NCBI GenBank assembly: GCA_011800805.1
Contig: MPNW01000083.1
Location: forward strand, 17,558 to 81,557
Length of the DNA: 64,000 nucleotides
Source of the DNA: Hirudo medicinalis
Lineage: Eukaryota > Annelida > Clitellata > Hirudinida > Hirudinidae
Direction: 5' to 3'
Below, in pieces: positions 51,101 to 61,638 of the stretch (positions are counted from its first letter, which is position 1; every line of letters begins with the position of its first letter). The notes beneath the pieces are model-generated. The model had not been told where the DNA came from. It worked only from the letters and a program-made list of their open reading frames with translations, and searched no databases. The translations under genes were made by a program, and so were the position numbers.

Positions 51101-54100
51101 AAAAATCATGAAAAATAATTTTGATTGATCCATTATATGGAGACAATTTCATTCTCCTAGTGAACATCTTAATTATCTATTTGAAATGGTATGACATTCT
51201 TATGTATACAAACTCAAAGTTCTTAAAGTCTCAAATGTACTCAGATTTTGGCATCATTCTGAATTCATGGCTGAATTTGTACAACTATAACACTAAATTA
51301 ATTGAGATAACATGCATTTGTTAAAATGTTTTCTGCCAAAGCCAACCTTGAGAAGCTTATATCCTGAAACACACTTTGAGGTTGAAAAGAGTTTTGCCAT
51401 CATCAAATTACCATTCAGTCTACTGAATTGTTCAGCCAATGAAACATGACAATTCAAGATTTTGAGCAACATAGAGAAGCTCTCACATTGTTGACCTTCA
51501 TCTGCAGAGCTTTCGACAACCTCAAGAATTTAATTGCAATGTCAAATAACAGCAGCATGTGAACTTGTCATTGACTTGTATTCTGATTGCTTAGACATCG
51601 GTCACACAATTCTAACATCGAACATAACCAGGGCCTTACCTTGGCACAGAGGAACATGAGGGTTTTGACACCTCCGACCAACAGTAATGAGTTGCAAAGG
51701 TTGGGACCGCATTTGTTCAAGCAATTCCAGCCGTCATCGGAAAATTCTAACTTATTGCTTTGGATGGTTGATTTCGTTTCATTGTCCCTAACACGCATCA
51801 TGACATCAGGATAAGCAGGAGAATATATGTACATAGCCAGTGACTGTTGAAGTTGTAAATGTTAGTTGTCATCTATTGTTGGACATTGGACAATGAACTA
51901 CTAGTGTTTATCTCAAAACTTCTAAACATCAAGAATACTTCCAATGGACATGACATCAATAAGCATCTTAATTTTTGAATGTCTGCATTTTTGGAATTGT
52001 GTTGTGATGTAACAAATTATCAAACCTTCAGCTTCTCCAAAGTATCTTCCATTTCTGTCAAAGATGATATTGTGTTCGATTTTGAAATAAAACATTTATA
52101 CAGGATATTTGTCGACGGCAACTGTGAAGAGTGGCATATAATTCGGTTTGGTCCTAAAGCTCTTAAGATGTCTTGGTAACCTGGTAGATAATCTGATCAA
52201 CAAAGTAATGTTTCTAAAATTTTGATGAGCGGAAATTGAATTACAAAAGTGTCGAGCACCTAATCCAAAGTTTTCTCGGTGGAACAAGTGAAAGTTGCCA
52301 AGATTATACTTGATTCCGAAGTTGTTGCATGGATTTGAATCGCCAAGAGACAAAATGATTTCACTTGATTTCTCTTTCATTCCTTTGAGGCTTGTCAATA
52401 ACTTGCAGTCAACTTTGACCAGCTGCTCCTTCCCATCTAGTGATGCCAGACACTTGGAGAGAAATAACAAAACATCTGCATTTGTTTTATGTAATTTCAT
52501 TTTTGTTTGCTGTAAACACTCAGACTCAGATTGTTACATAAAGCCATGATCGTTAATGAACAAGTTACGTAATACAATGCCTCAGAACAATTGATTTACT
52601 TCTGTGCTGTAGAAGTCCTCGTCAACATTGTGTCTGAAGTTGAAAGACAAGCAATACCATCTGCTCCTTTTGAAGGATATTTTATTGAAAACAACTTCGT
52701 CCATGACTGTGAAATGCTCCGAGGATATTCTAAAAGTTGCTTATCATTGTGAATTACCGAAATAATAGCATCCTTAAATATTATTTCAAATGGAATTATG
52801 AATAAGAATTGTGTTATGTGGAGAGGATTGCTTTCTGTCATTTCAAATGTTATTACTTCCCAAAAAAGACTTTAATTAAGCACAGAACAAACAGTGAACT
52901 TCTAACTTTAGGCTCAGCTTGTTTGCATAATTGAGTGAAATGTTTATGCAGAAATGTTCACATCCAAGTAACAACAGACTCATGCTTCTTTCTGGCCTAT
53001 TTCTGCCTGAATTTCATAAATAAATACATAATAAGACAAATAACTTTACTACATTGTGATTGGTTTTATCCGTCATGTACATGGCCACATTCAAATTAAT
53101 GTGTTAATTCAGTTAATTAAACATTCACTAATCAATTCTTAGGATGATTAGGAAAATTGATAAAGGTTGCATTTTCATAAGAGTATAATCTTAAAATGTT
53201 TGGTATGAAATGAAAATGTGAAATCGTTTTAGAGTTCGAACTTTGGCTGTGGGGTATTGTCTTCCGCACTTCGATTTGAACCCAAAGTGAAATGACATAA
53301 GCTGATTCTTTGGGAAACCACCCCATTTCGCATTGAGTTGATATAAATGTCTTGATGCCAGATGCGATGAACTTGCTCTCATGTTTTTCATCAAAGAAGC
53401 TGTTTCTGCCTGTGATGAGATGTTTTATGTGAAACTATTTTTTCTGGATAAACTATGATCTATCATGAATCTCTACATCACCATTACATTACATAATTAC
53501 TATTTGTAATATTTCCACCACTTTGTTGCTGTATTAAAGTGGAGATACTTCCTATGGGTTCCAAGAATTCATAAATTGAGAGTTGTTACCGTTTGGAATT
53601 GGACATTTTCTCTTGCTCGACAACTTTGTAGCTGATTCTTGTGAACGAGGTGGAAATTCCAAGAAATATGAAGGTGATGGATTTGCATTCTCCATTGCTG
53701 TTGAGAATATTTCCAGCAATTGAAGCTGTAAAATTTGTTCATATGTTGAGTGCATTGATGTGGAATGAGTGTTGATAGCTTACATTCGGCGGGCTGTCAT
53801 CATTGAACATTGAAAAAAACTCATACAAGTCACCAGGCAATGTTGATGTTTTAAACAAGAAAGAAATGAGTTTCATTAGAGCCTCTATGATTTCTGTGAT
53901 TGAATATAATGATCAAATATAATGGCTTATTTTTGTTATATAAATTATACATGTATATAACCAGGAAATGTTTCTGTGTCATCCTTTATAGTCATCTTTG
54001 ATGATCTCAGCAATTTTGCCACAAATTCCTATTGGATTTTTATTATTAATTGTACTGCAACTCGATAAAAGTCGAAATTGCGACTAACATCGTCATGCAA

Positions 54101-54751
54101 GAACTTGTTTTCACAGAAAGATTGTTTAAGAAACCACTTCATGAAACTAAGCAGATCATAGAGTTCATCTTTTGCCCTTTCATCGGATTTGAGATCACGA
54201 AACTTTTTTGAACATTCACTGAGAACAAGTTTCATCATAGCTGAACAGAGCAAAAGTTTGCAACTCTCATCGGAAATGTCTAAAATACCTTGGTGAAATT
54301 CAAAGTATAAATATGAATAATAGGTTAATTCTCAAATTACTATGATGTGATCACAATATCTACATGAGCATCATGATTCATAATGAAATGCTTGGAAATG
54401 TTTGTTTTGCATTTAATCCAGTAAATGCAATGTGCATTTGTGTTTAATGTTAATATTGAACAGAGAAACATCACTCACTCATGTCTAACAGTTGGGGTTT
54501 CCTCATATCATCTTCAAATGGTGGGAGCAACAATTCAATCTAAGAAGAATTATGAATTATAATATGATTTCATATCAGTGAGTCTGTGCTTCAAGTCAAT
54601 TAATAAAAAAACATGCCAAATCTTGAAAATTGTCTGTCAGTTGTGGAGTTGTTTCTTCTATAAAGCTGGTGATACAATCTCTTAGGAACTTGAGTAGATT
54701 TCTTGTGGTTTGAGTGATGAAAACAATATCCTGGTCTGCTTTAGGGAACAT
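36200..54751 (-). CDS. LYST: lysosomal trafficking regulator, BEACH-WD40 protein
   Basis: Very large cytosolic BEACH-family protein that controls lysosome and lysosome-related organelle size. Read 5' to 3' on the - strand: helical repeats (54.7-52.5 kb), a concanavalin-like domain (YNLGNFHLFHRENFG, about 52.3 kb), armadillo-type repeats (LMFLCAKV; QVWNESEDGVWFLIFEAL; FHPTTQTFISHRPSSFYW; LIFPSNQRFEF) down to 43 kb, and the pre-BEACH PH region with IWYRSDLNKQSWMLDETEGP (42.3 kb). The BEACH domain follows (TNFEYLMKLNALSGR at 40.9 kb; HRQALESDHVSINLPSWIDL at 39.8 kb; VPKQMFTSPHPLPSF). WD40 blades follow (LYGHKTDITDI; DGIIHSWDLNR; NIIAAGLKSGSIR). Two last exons, 36384-36458 (SWDLILLREIAPFG) and 36200-36317 (CMGDQQLIGSTKDNG), complete the final blade. 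The start at 54749-54751 is tentative, and the N-terminus looks shorter than in vertebrates. Introns host LINE fragments. Confidence 0.9.
46200..47092 (+). mobile_element. 5'-truncated non-LTR retrotransposon (CR1/Jockey group), antisense to LYST
   Basis: An open frame of about 230 codons covers the reverse-transcriptase thumb and C-terminal end of ORF2: NFLQLNPQKSEFMFIGTP, LKLLGITFDSHLSF, SRLDYCNSLLYG, LRQLHWLPI, ending NRSFTYASPAVWNDLPP just before the stop at 46952-46954. A short 3' UTR and an (ATT)n tail (47066-47092) mark the 3' end. The 5' part is missing, as is typical of incomplete reverse transcription. The long intact frame suggests a fairly recent insertion. It lies in a LYST intron. 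Confidence 0.85.
47690..49080 (-). mobile_element. decayed LINE (CR1/L2-like) in a LYST intron
   Basis: On the - strand the block gives an interrupted ORF2 C-terminal region: a YKALVRPH motif, an ELWKW segment, a TSKFRNKETQ-like stretch, and IGHGCELYRKATCAPKLNYF followed by RVVNLWNKL. Numerous stops and frameshifts show that it is old. It looks like the same family as the fragment in the XPO6 intron. It has the same orientation as LYST, but is flanked by + strand LINE pieces on both sides. Confidence 0.75.
49100..49682 (+). mobile_element. third LINE fragment (reverse-transcriptase C-terminus)
   Basis: A + strand frame from 49106 gives LNVHHLISKISSNTGIIS, then YPLIHPYLNYCNLIWASNYS, a layout typical of the region between the RT palm and thumb of Jockey/RTE-like LINEs. 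After a broken stretch the sequence ends in a short (ATT)n tail. It is distinct in sequence from the other two LINEs in this cluster. It appears to have been interrupted or abutted by the - strand element. Confidence 0.65.
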
Positions 54752-55375
54752 GTTCTCCTAATTGTGATGGAAGTTAGCAATAGTATGTTGCCATTCAAAC
54801 AAAGTCAAATGAATTAGGTGACCTAATGAATGAGAGTCCCAAGTTGAAACAACGTTTGCAATGTGATGACAATATAATAGAAATTAAAAGAAACAAAGAA
54901 ATTACAAGTGATTATTAAAACTGAAAAATCATTTGCATGATGAATGACATGAGAATAAATGGTTTAAGCAAACAGCAATTATCTGGGGAATAAATCATTT
55001 TCAGTTTCTCGGATGTTAATGATCGCTTGTTTTGCATTATTATGCGGTAATCCATTTATTAAAGCATTTCCCTAACATTTTCGTCGAAGCTCGTTGGGTC
55101 ACCTCGTTATAAACCGCGTCGTGAAAGTGAAGATGCAGCAAAATCTATTTAAAGTTTCCATCGTTTGGTTAGGATTTAAAGACATAAAAACAAGCTAGTA
55201 ACGTCGTGACAATTAATGTCGTCCAATTTCACGGGGGACCCATTCGCCAATCACTACACAACGTTCATGTGAACATCGCCTCTAACCTCTGAATGAGAGC
55301 CAGATAGACGAGACATTTTCAGCAAATTCAATAGTTTTTATTTTATAAGATTCTATTAAATAAAGTCAGCTCAGA
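54752..55375. other. spacer 5' of LYST
   Basis: About 620 bp between the tentative LYST start and the next + strand gene. Upstream LYST exons could lie here, but I could not identify any. A GC-richer patch at 55080-55270 may be promoter or 5' UTR. Confidence 0.4.
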
Positions 55376-56234
55376 ATGAGTGCTAACTACGACACAAAGA
55401 TAGAAAAGCGTTCGTTCGGTTGTAGAGCAGCGCTTTTAAGGCCTATTAAAGTTGAACTTTGGGAATCCCCAGTCAGATGATAATGAGCAGACCTCTTGTT
55501 CAATGTCTCCCGCGTTCGCTCTGTACTGCATCTTAAAATAAATAAGTGTGCCGTGTCTTACGTAAACCTGAGTGCTATCAGATATTCCTCGGACAAAAGC
55601 CGAAAACCGAAAACTTTTGTCGATGTTGACATTTCCCTACGACTCAATGAAGATTTTTTGCAATCTGACAAACCTTTTGTTATTTCGCAACCAAGATTAA
55701 CTGTTCGGTTTTCTTTCAAAATCCAAAGTAATTTTCTAACTATGAATTATTATTTTTATTATTGCTATTATTATTACATAATTAATTAATGTAATAATTT
55801 TTAATTTAAAAAAATCTTAATAAAAAAAACACAATGGCTTAGATGTAAAAATAAGGTTTGACTAGCTCGACTAAGATTTCACAGCAAGGATGGAATGGAT
55901 TGCACCTAAAGTTGCGGATGCTGAAGAGGTAAATTTTAAGCCATTAAAATATCATTTCAAGGTGTTTAACATTAAATTACTTTGCTTTTTTCAGGGTGAT
56001 AAGGTTTCTTCACAAAGGGACTCTCAACTTGTGATGTTAAGTTGGTAGTCGTTGAAATAAGTTGAATTCATATGAAGCTTAAACCATGAACACAAATTGT
56101 TTTTAGGCAATTTGGATGCCAAACGAAAGGAAAGAGTTGGACATTGGAATCTAGTCATCTCGGCAGCCACAGTTCATTTTTCTCCATCTGGGAGCATCGG
56201 GATTAACAAACATCCGAGAATGTTCAGAACTTGA
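55376..56234 (+). CDS. unrecognised gene, possible mitochondrial precursor
   Basis: I do not recognise the family. Three junctions are in frame: an exon ending 55727, then 55885-55928, 55995-56040 and 56107-56234 (stop TGA 56232-56234). The first large exon lacks an in-frame ATG. The best fit is a tiny first exon (ATG at 55376) spliced to 55491, giving a start MNLLFNVSRVRSVLHLKI. That N-terminus is rich in Arg, Lys, Ser and hydrophobic residues and free of acidic ones until YSSD, a pattern typical of mitochondrial presequences. Downstream are FVDVDISLRLNEDFLQSD and, at the end, KERVGHWNLVISAATVHF. Its product would be about 160 residues. The donor of the proposed first intron (GTGCTA) is weak, so the start is tentative. 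Confidence 0.5.
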
Positions 56235-56653
56235 TTGCGGAGAGCTTTTTATGTTTCATGTCAGAAAGATACATTTGATTCAAATTGTATGTGATGTCAG
56301 AGTGTGAAGCTCATTGCTATTGCTTCCATTATTTTTTGTGTCTCGTTTTAAAATAGTATTCGTCTTACACGTCTTATATGTCTTACAGGTCTTATATGTC
56401 TTACACGTCAATTTCATTTTATCGTTTACAAACCTTGTAAATTGCATTGTGCAATTACATTACTGTGTGAGTTGATGTAACTTTTGTGAGTTTCATTGTG
56501 TTTCTCTGAATGTCTGGAACTAATTTTAAATTGTTATGATTTTAATACACAGCAAGTAAAATTTTGGGTCAGTGGAAATTACCATTACCTCCTTGTGATT
56601 TATGCTTATATTCGTGATTTGCATTTTTTAATAAAGGCTTTTATTTTGACTAG
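56235..56653. other. 3' UTR and spacer
   Basis: AT-rich 3' sequence of the preceding gene, with a short run of CTTACANGTCTTATATGT-like repeats near 56360-56410 and AATAAA at 56631. Nothing else is seen. Confidence 0.5.
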
Positions 56654-56977
56654 TTAAGACAATGTGTGTGTGTCTTTTAACTTCGGGTCTAAGGTTAATA
56701 TTAAATGTAAATGTGATGATGAAAAAAATAGAGGGATATTAGATCCGCTAGACGTGTTGTTTGTAATAAATTCCGAAACATTTTGATTAAAATATTGTGA
56801 CATTTGCTCGTTTTGCTCGAAATTAGTTAAATTGTCGTTACTGTCGGAAGACATAACACTATGCAGCCAATTCTTAAACGTGCGCTTACTAGATGCAAGC
56901 GCATCTTTATTTTTAAGTTTTCCTTCTTTGTGGCGTTCGGCTACGAGTTGTTTCATTGGAACAGGCAGGCAGTCCAT
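56654..56977 (-). CDS. weakly supported 107-aa ORF
   Basis: Open frame on the - strand with ATG at 56975-56977 and stop at 56654-56656; the frame stays open upstream to about 57046 without another ATG. The first half is charged (MKQLVAERHKEGKLKNKD, then RTFKNWLHS). The second half is rich in Asn, Ser and Gln and low in information. I recognise no domain. It could be the last exon of a short gene that starts near 57.1 kb, or a chance frame. Confidence 0.3.
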   Translation of the reverse strand: MDCLPVPMKQLVAERHKEGKLKNKDALASSKRTFKNWLHSVMSSDSNDNLTNFEQNEQMSQYFNQNVSEFITNNTSSGSNIPLFFSSSHLHLILTLDPKLKDTHTLS

Positions 56978-57472
56978 CGGCGGGAGTGCGTCCCTTCGGA
57001 GTGTCCTTTGCGCAAAATCGAGGCGGTATGTAATGACCACGGAATATTAGATGAATTGTCCAATAAAACCGAAAAAAAAAGACAGCCCTGAGAAAAAGAA
57101 TCAGTATCTCCTCGCCCTGTCAGAGATTTCTCCAATTTTCGTGTGCTTGCCTTAGAGCCGCCGGGAGGCGCACTTTCAGGGAATTTTAGAGTCAGTTGTG
57201 TAGATTTTAATTTTTATAATAATTCTACTGCCCTGCCTAAACTGCAACGGTAAAGAATTGCGAAAAAAAAAACGCTGAGCCATTTTATCGCAAAATTTTT
57301 TTAACGCGAGACTAAAATTCAAGAGTTAAAAATAACCGAGAAATTTAATTTCTTGCGTCGTTTTAAGGCAAAAATGCGCGATCACAACTCAGATGTAAAT
57401 TGACAGATTACGCCCTCTTCCTATCATTTTCCGAGACAGTTAACATCAGACTATGAGTGGAATGTAGTAGTT

Positions 57473-58322
57473 CAGAGGTGTCCAACCTTTTTGACCTGAA
57501 AGCCAAGTGTACAAATTTTAGACTAGTCGCGGGCCGGATTAACAATTTCACAACAAAAAAGAACAATAAAACACAAAATACCTCTTTATGCTACATTTAA
57601 GCTAGAAGAGGCAGTCTTATAAGTTTATGCTTGTGATCAGTTTAATGTGAAATCTGGCACTGTTTTGTTTGCACAAGTAGTCTATGATGCTCCAACTGTA
57701 GAAGTCGCAATGCGCAATGATGCTGCCAAATGTTCGTCTGTAAGCAGAGATCTTAATTTCGATTTTCATTCTAGAAAATAGTTGTTCGCAACAGTACCGA
57801 ACAGAGCGGTGAACTTCCTGGCGTCCTGTGAGAGATTGGTGCACTTGTCTGATGGTAGTGGCTGTAAAAGTTCAGCATATCATGCTCAGCGAAAGCTGTT
57901 TTCAAGTATAACTGTCATTCTGAATGTCAATGAGTTCCAGCTGGTATTTATCAGCAGCGTCCGTCGGGTCAATTGAAAACGGATTACTGATTAGCTTCAT
58001 GGTGCCAATGTGCCTTCCGAAATCCTGGAACCTTTTCTCGAAATCATCAGCAAGTTTAGTAACCAAAGTCAGAGTACTTCTCATGTTGTAATGTATCAGT
58101 AGGCTTCGACTTGAAGGACTGGGCAATGTACAACCTTCTTCAGAACCATCTGTGACTGAAGTAGCTTCAACTTCTGAATGAACGTCACAACATGTTCATA
58201 CAACTTCTTCGTCATTTTTTTATTATTTAAATATAAAAATTTTTACAAAAATCAGAAAAGCTTCGTGGGCCGAATAGAAACCTATGGCGGGCCTGATTCT
58301 GGACGTGTGTTGGACACCCCTA
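57473..58322 (-). mobile_element. decayed hAT transposon with transposase remnants
   Basis: The ends read CAGAGGTGTCCAAC and GTTGGACACCCCTA, near-matching terminal inverted repeats, followed inward by GGGCCGGA/GGGCCGAA blocks typical of hAT elements related to the ZBED5/FAM200/GTF2IRD2 group. Flanking 8-mers TAGTAGTT (57465-57472) and TCGTAGTT (58323-58330) match at seven of eight positions, a slightly mutated target duplication. On the - strand, the transposase remnant has DDFEKRFQDFGRH and YQLELIDIQND (57902-58126), then CEQLFSRMKIEIK (57617-57844), the hAT C-terminal dimerisation signature. Frames are broken between them, so the enzyme is dead. Confidence 0.88.
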
Positions 58323-59516
58323 TCGTAGTTCATCTAAGAAGGTCTGCCAAATGTTTTTTTAATTTTGTTTATAAAAGTATTCTACAATTTGAACAGTCGT
58401 TTATGGAATACATTTTCTCGTCCATGCTTGACGTGATCATTTCTTTTCAAGGGTCATTTTTCCACTGTCATCTCAAAAAGGAATTGAAGCTTGAGTGGTT
58501 TGTCTTCATTCGAAACAAGTGCCGAGATGGAGCAAAGTTGGTCTACTTATTCATTCGCCACAAACAATAGACTAATCTGTCTTTTTCAATACTGCACGAT
58601 TGATATGGTTTGGATTGCATCGATATGGATCACGTTAAAAATAGGATTTTCCTCTTCATTTATCTGCAAATGATATTATTTGAACTCGGAGTCGATTGAT
58701 TTATTGATTGGAAGATATTGGAAGATGGCAGATCACCGACTGGTGTAAGATGCTTTAAAAACAAAATCTCATGCGGAGGAAATAAGAAGACCTCTTATGA
58801 TCTTAATGTGCGGAGATTTTGCAACTGAAATTTGATTAGTAATGCATTAAATAATGCGGTGTCTGTGTGGGCAGAAACATCAAAGGTGAAGTGCATGACT
58901 CACCTGTTTAGTAATTCACGACATTCAAACTCATCGGTGCCTCCCAAGTTTGAGAGACAAAATTAAACAGTGCAACTTGTGCACTAGATGTCCGATTTCC
59001 TCAAAGATATTCGTTTCATTTTGATGCGAAATGCTGGTTTTGAACAATGGGACCTTCCTTTATGACCACGAAATAAATATTGTAAGTCGTAAAATGTTAT
59101 CCAATATTGCCAAATATAATTTAGAAACATTTTAAATCTTAAATAATAATAATAATAATAATAGTTAAATGGCATTTAATGGTAATTGTTATTACCTGTT
59201 GCCAACATTAAGAATGCTGAAAACTCGAAGCCTTTTCTTGAAGGTTAAAGGTGCGAGAGGAGCAAGCATTTATCATTGATAAGATACGTTTCTGTGAGAT
59301 TATTCTGGGAAGGTATTTGTCTAACGAGAGACAAGTTTGATTGCAAGTTGAAGGTCTGCAAGCCACAATAATTTTTAACAAGTATTTTAGATTGCATTTC
59401 ACCGCGTTTCATTTCATTGAAAGAATCGTGCAACTTAATTTGCATCACCTGTCCGATGTGATCACGCATCATCCAACATACATTGACAACATATTCGTGC
59501 GACACACATCAACAAC
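58323..59516. other. spacer without recognised gene
   Basis: About 1.2 kb. Overlapping short frames around 58340-58670 on the + strand and 59245-59505 on the - strand show no conserved motif and no splice chain. An (AAT)n run sits near 59145-59163. Confidence 0.5.
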
Positions 59517-60017
59517 ATGACAGACTTTTCATTCAAAAATCATAAGCAGCGAAAATTCATGATGAAAAGAAAGAATAGTCTTCCACATTTAACAATCGGT
59601 GCAGCATTTGATGACATTCCGATGAGTAGACCTATGTCGTACACTCAAGTGGCTGAAGTGGCAAAGGTAACTTTAGCTGGCGACTGATACAGGCAACTAA
59701 TACAGGTGAGAAGTTATCAGCTTCGTCCGTTCGCATTTAAAGCCTCCTATCAAGATTCTGATTCTCTTCTGGAGTTTGTGAATTCACGTGAGTAATTTGA
59801 AGTCATTTTGTTGAAGTCATTTGTTGAAGTCATTTGTTGAAGTCATTTGTTGAAGTCATTTTGTTGAAGCCATTTTGTTTGTGAGGGCAAATGTATTTTC
59901 GTGAACTTTATTGCGCTCATCTTCCCGGGCCTCCATAATTCACGTCTTCATAATTTGGTATTTTTGACGATTTCAGACGATTTTGAGATTTCTTCCCAGA
60001 TTCGTTGTGCGGATTAA
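59517..60017 (+). CDS. unrecognised 90-aa three-exon gene
   Basis: I do not recognise the product. Exons 59517-59666, 59706-59787 and 59977-60017 join in frame to exactly 91 codons including stop. The N-terminus is basic (FKNHKQRKFMMKRKN), followed by SLPHLTIGAAFDDIP, SYTQVAEVAKVRSYQLRP and SDSLLEFVNSHDFEI. No signal peptide or membrane segment is visible. The first intron is only 39 bp, with an AACTAAT branch-site-like motif 6 bp before its AG. The second intron carries a 13-14-bp minisatellite. It might instead be the upstream part of the ERM gene 1.1 kb downstream, but its own stop codon argues against this. Confidence 0.5.
59796..59880. repeat. 13-14-bp minisatellite
   Basis: Five to six copies of TTGAAGTCATTTG, some with an extra T, inside the second intron of the 90-aa gene. 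Confidence 0.85.
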
Positions 60018-60534
60018 CTTGCAGTCATGCCTGTTAGTAAATGAGATTCCACAATTTTCTTCTTGCAAAGTTAAATTAATTAAATTATGATTTTGTTTAT
60101 TTTATTAAATGTCTTAAATCTTCGCTTTTACAAATTAAATTCTGAAAATAGTAACAACTGGTCAACAAGTAATTATTATTGAATAATTTTTATATAATAA
60201 AATTTGTTTATTATTAATATTATTATTATCATTATTAAATTGTATTTAATTATGTTTTGAAATTGCACAGATAACCTGTTGTGCAGGAGACAAGCACGTG
60301 GTGTGATAATGTTTTGTTTGCCATGGAAACGGAATTTTGTTCAAGAATAATATTTTAATAAATTAATTTTTAATTATATTGAATTAACATTTAAAGAAAC
60401 TATTTTTTTTAAATTAGAATACAATTTAATTATTCAAAATTAAGACACAGAACGTTCAACAAACTTGAAAGTAGAATAAGCTGTAACAGAAATCAGTCAA
60501 CTTCAACTGCACTTACACTCAATTCATACGCTAC

Positions 60535-60538
<4 letters not shown>

Positions 60539-60566
<28 letters not shown>

Positions 60567-60640
60567 TTTGATTGATTTATTGATTGATTGATTTTTTTTA
60601 TTGATTGATTGATTTATTTATTTATTGATTTATTGATTTG
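60539..60640. repeat. ATTG tetranucleotide microsatellite
   Basis: Imperfect (TTGA)n with TTTA variants over about 100 bp. Confidence 0.9.
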
Positions 60641-60781
60641 GACCACAAATAATTATTTAAAAAACCCATCACAATCGATGTAACACGACACAAAGAAAAT
60701 ACCTCATGAATACTAATGAGACAAAAATTGTCACGTGTTTGCTTACGTCATGTTTGCCTTATTAGGAGACAAATCTGCAAA

Positions 60782-60828
60782 TCTTTATCATCGCCATCGT
60801 CATCGTCAGCATCATTGCCACCACCACC

Positions 60829-60859
<31 letters not shown>

Positions 60860-60896
60860 TCATCATCATCATAATCATCATCATCATTTTCATCAT
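60782..60896. repeat. CAT trinucleotide microsatellite
   Basis: Imperfect then near-perfect (CAT)n/(ATC)n tract. Confidence 0.9.
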
Positions 60897-61105
60897 TGCT
60901 ACCACAACGTCATTTGCGTCATCACCGACATGAGCGGAGATGACATTTGTCTTATCAGTCCTATTTGAAATATTTAAACACAATTTTTATCTGAAAAAAA
61001 ATTAATCTGAATGTTTTCCCCCATTCATTCACCCACCCACCCATTCATCATCCGAGCGGATGTTGGGGTGAATTAATTTCTAAAAATAGCAACCAATCGC
61101 AACAG

Positions 61106-61606
61106 ATGAGTGCCCGGGTGACCACGGCTGATGCCGAATTGGAGTTTGCCATTCAGTCTGGAACCACAGGCAGAGAGTTCTTCGAAAAGGTGGATTATTA
61201 TGAACGAAATATTTTTTAAATTTAAAAATTACAGTCGTGTCTAAACACATCGATCGACTCCAACTTGATCATGCCATGGTAGTATCCTAGCGGTAGAATT
61301 TGTAAGAGAATAATTTTGCCAAACTGTAAGAGAATAAAGATGTATAATTGTAACATTCCTGTTTAAAATGAATATCAACTTAAAAAGATGTTGTTGAAAG
61401 GTGACGAAGGCTTTGGGTGTTCGGGAGGCCAAGTACTTCGGTCTTAGGTACACTGATTCAGCAGGATTCCTGTGCTGGCTCGACTTGGGAAGAAAAAAGG
61501 TTTTGAAATAAAAAACATTTGTTTGTATTTATTATTATTATTATTATTATCATTGTCATTATCATCATCATCATCATTATTATTGTTATTATTATTATTA
61601 TTATTA

Positions 61607-61638
<32 letters not shown>

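Larger units (their letters stand above)
60018..61105. other. spacer rich in simple repeats, upstream of ERM gene
   Basis: Contains an (ATTG)n tract (60539-60640) and an ATC/CAT tract (60782-60896). ORFs there (His-rich on +, Met-rich on -) are simply translations of the repeat. Any non-coding first exon or promoter of the ERM gene should lie here. Confidence 0.55.

Noticed and set aside
57782..57976. + strand ORF inside the hAT element
   Set aside because: Antisense of the transposase remnant.
60735..60983. His-rich + strand and Met-rich - strand ORFs
   Set aside because: Both are direct translations of the CAT/ATG microsatellite.
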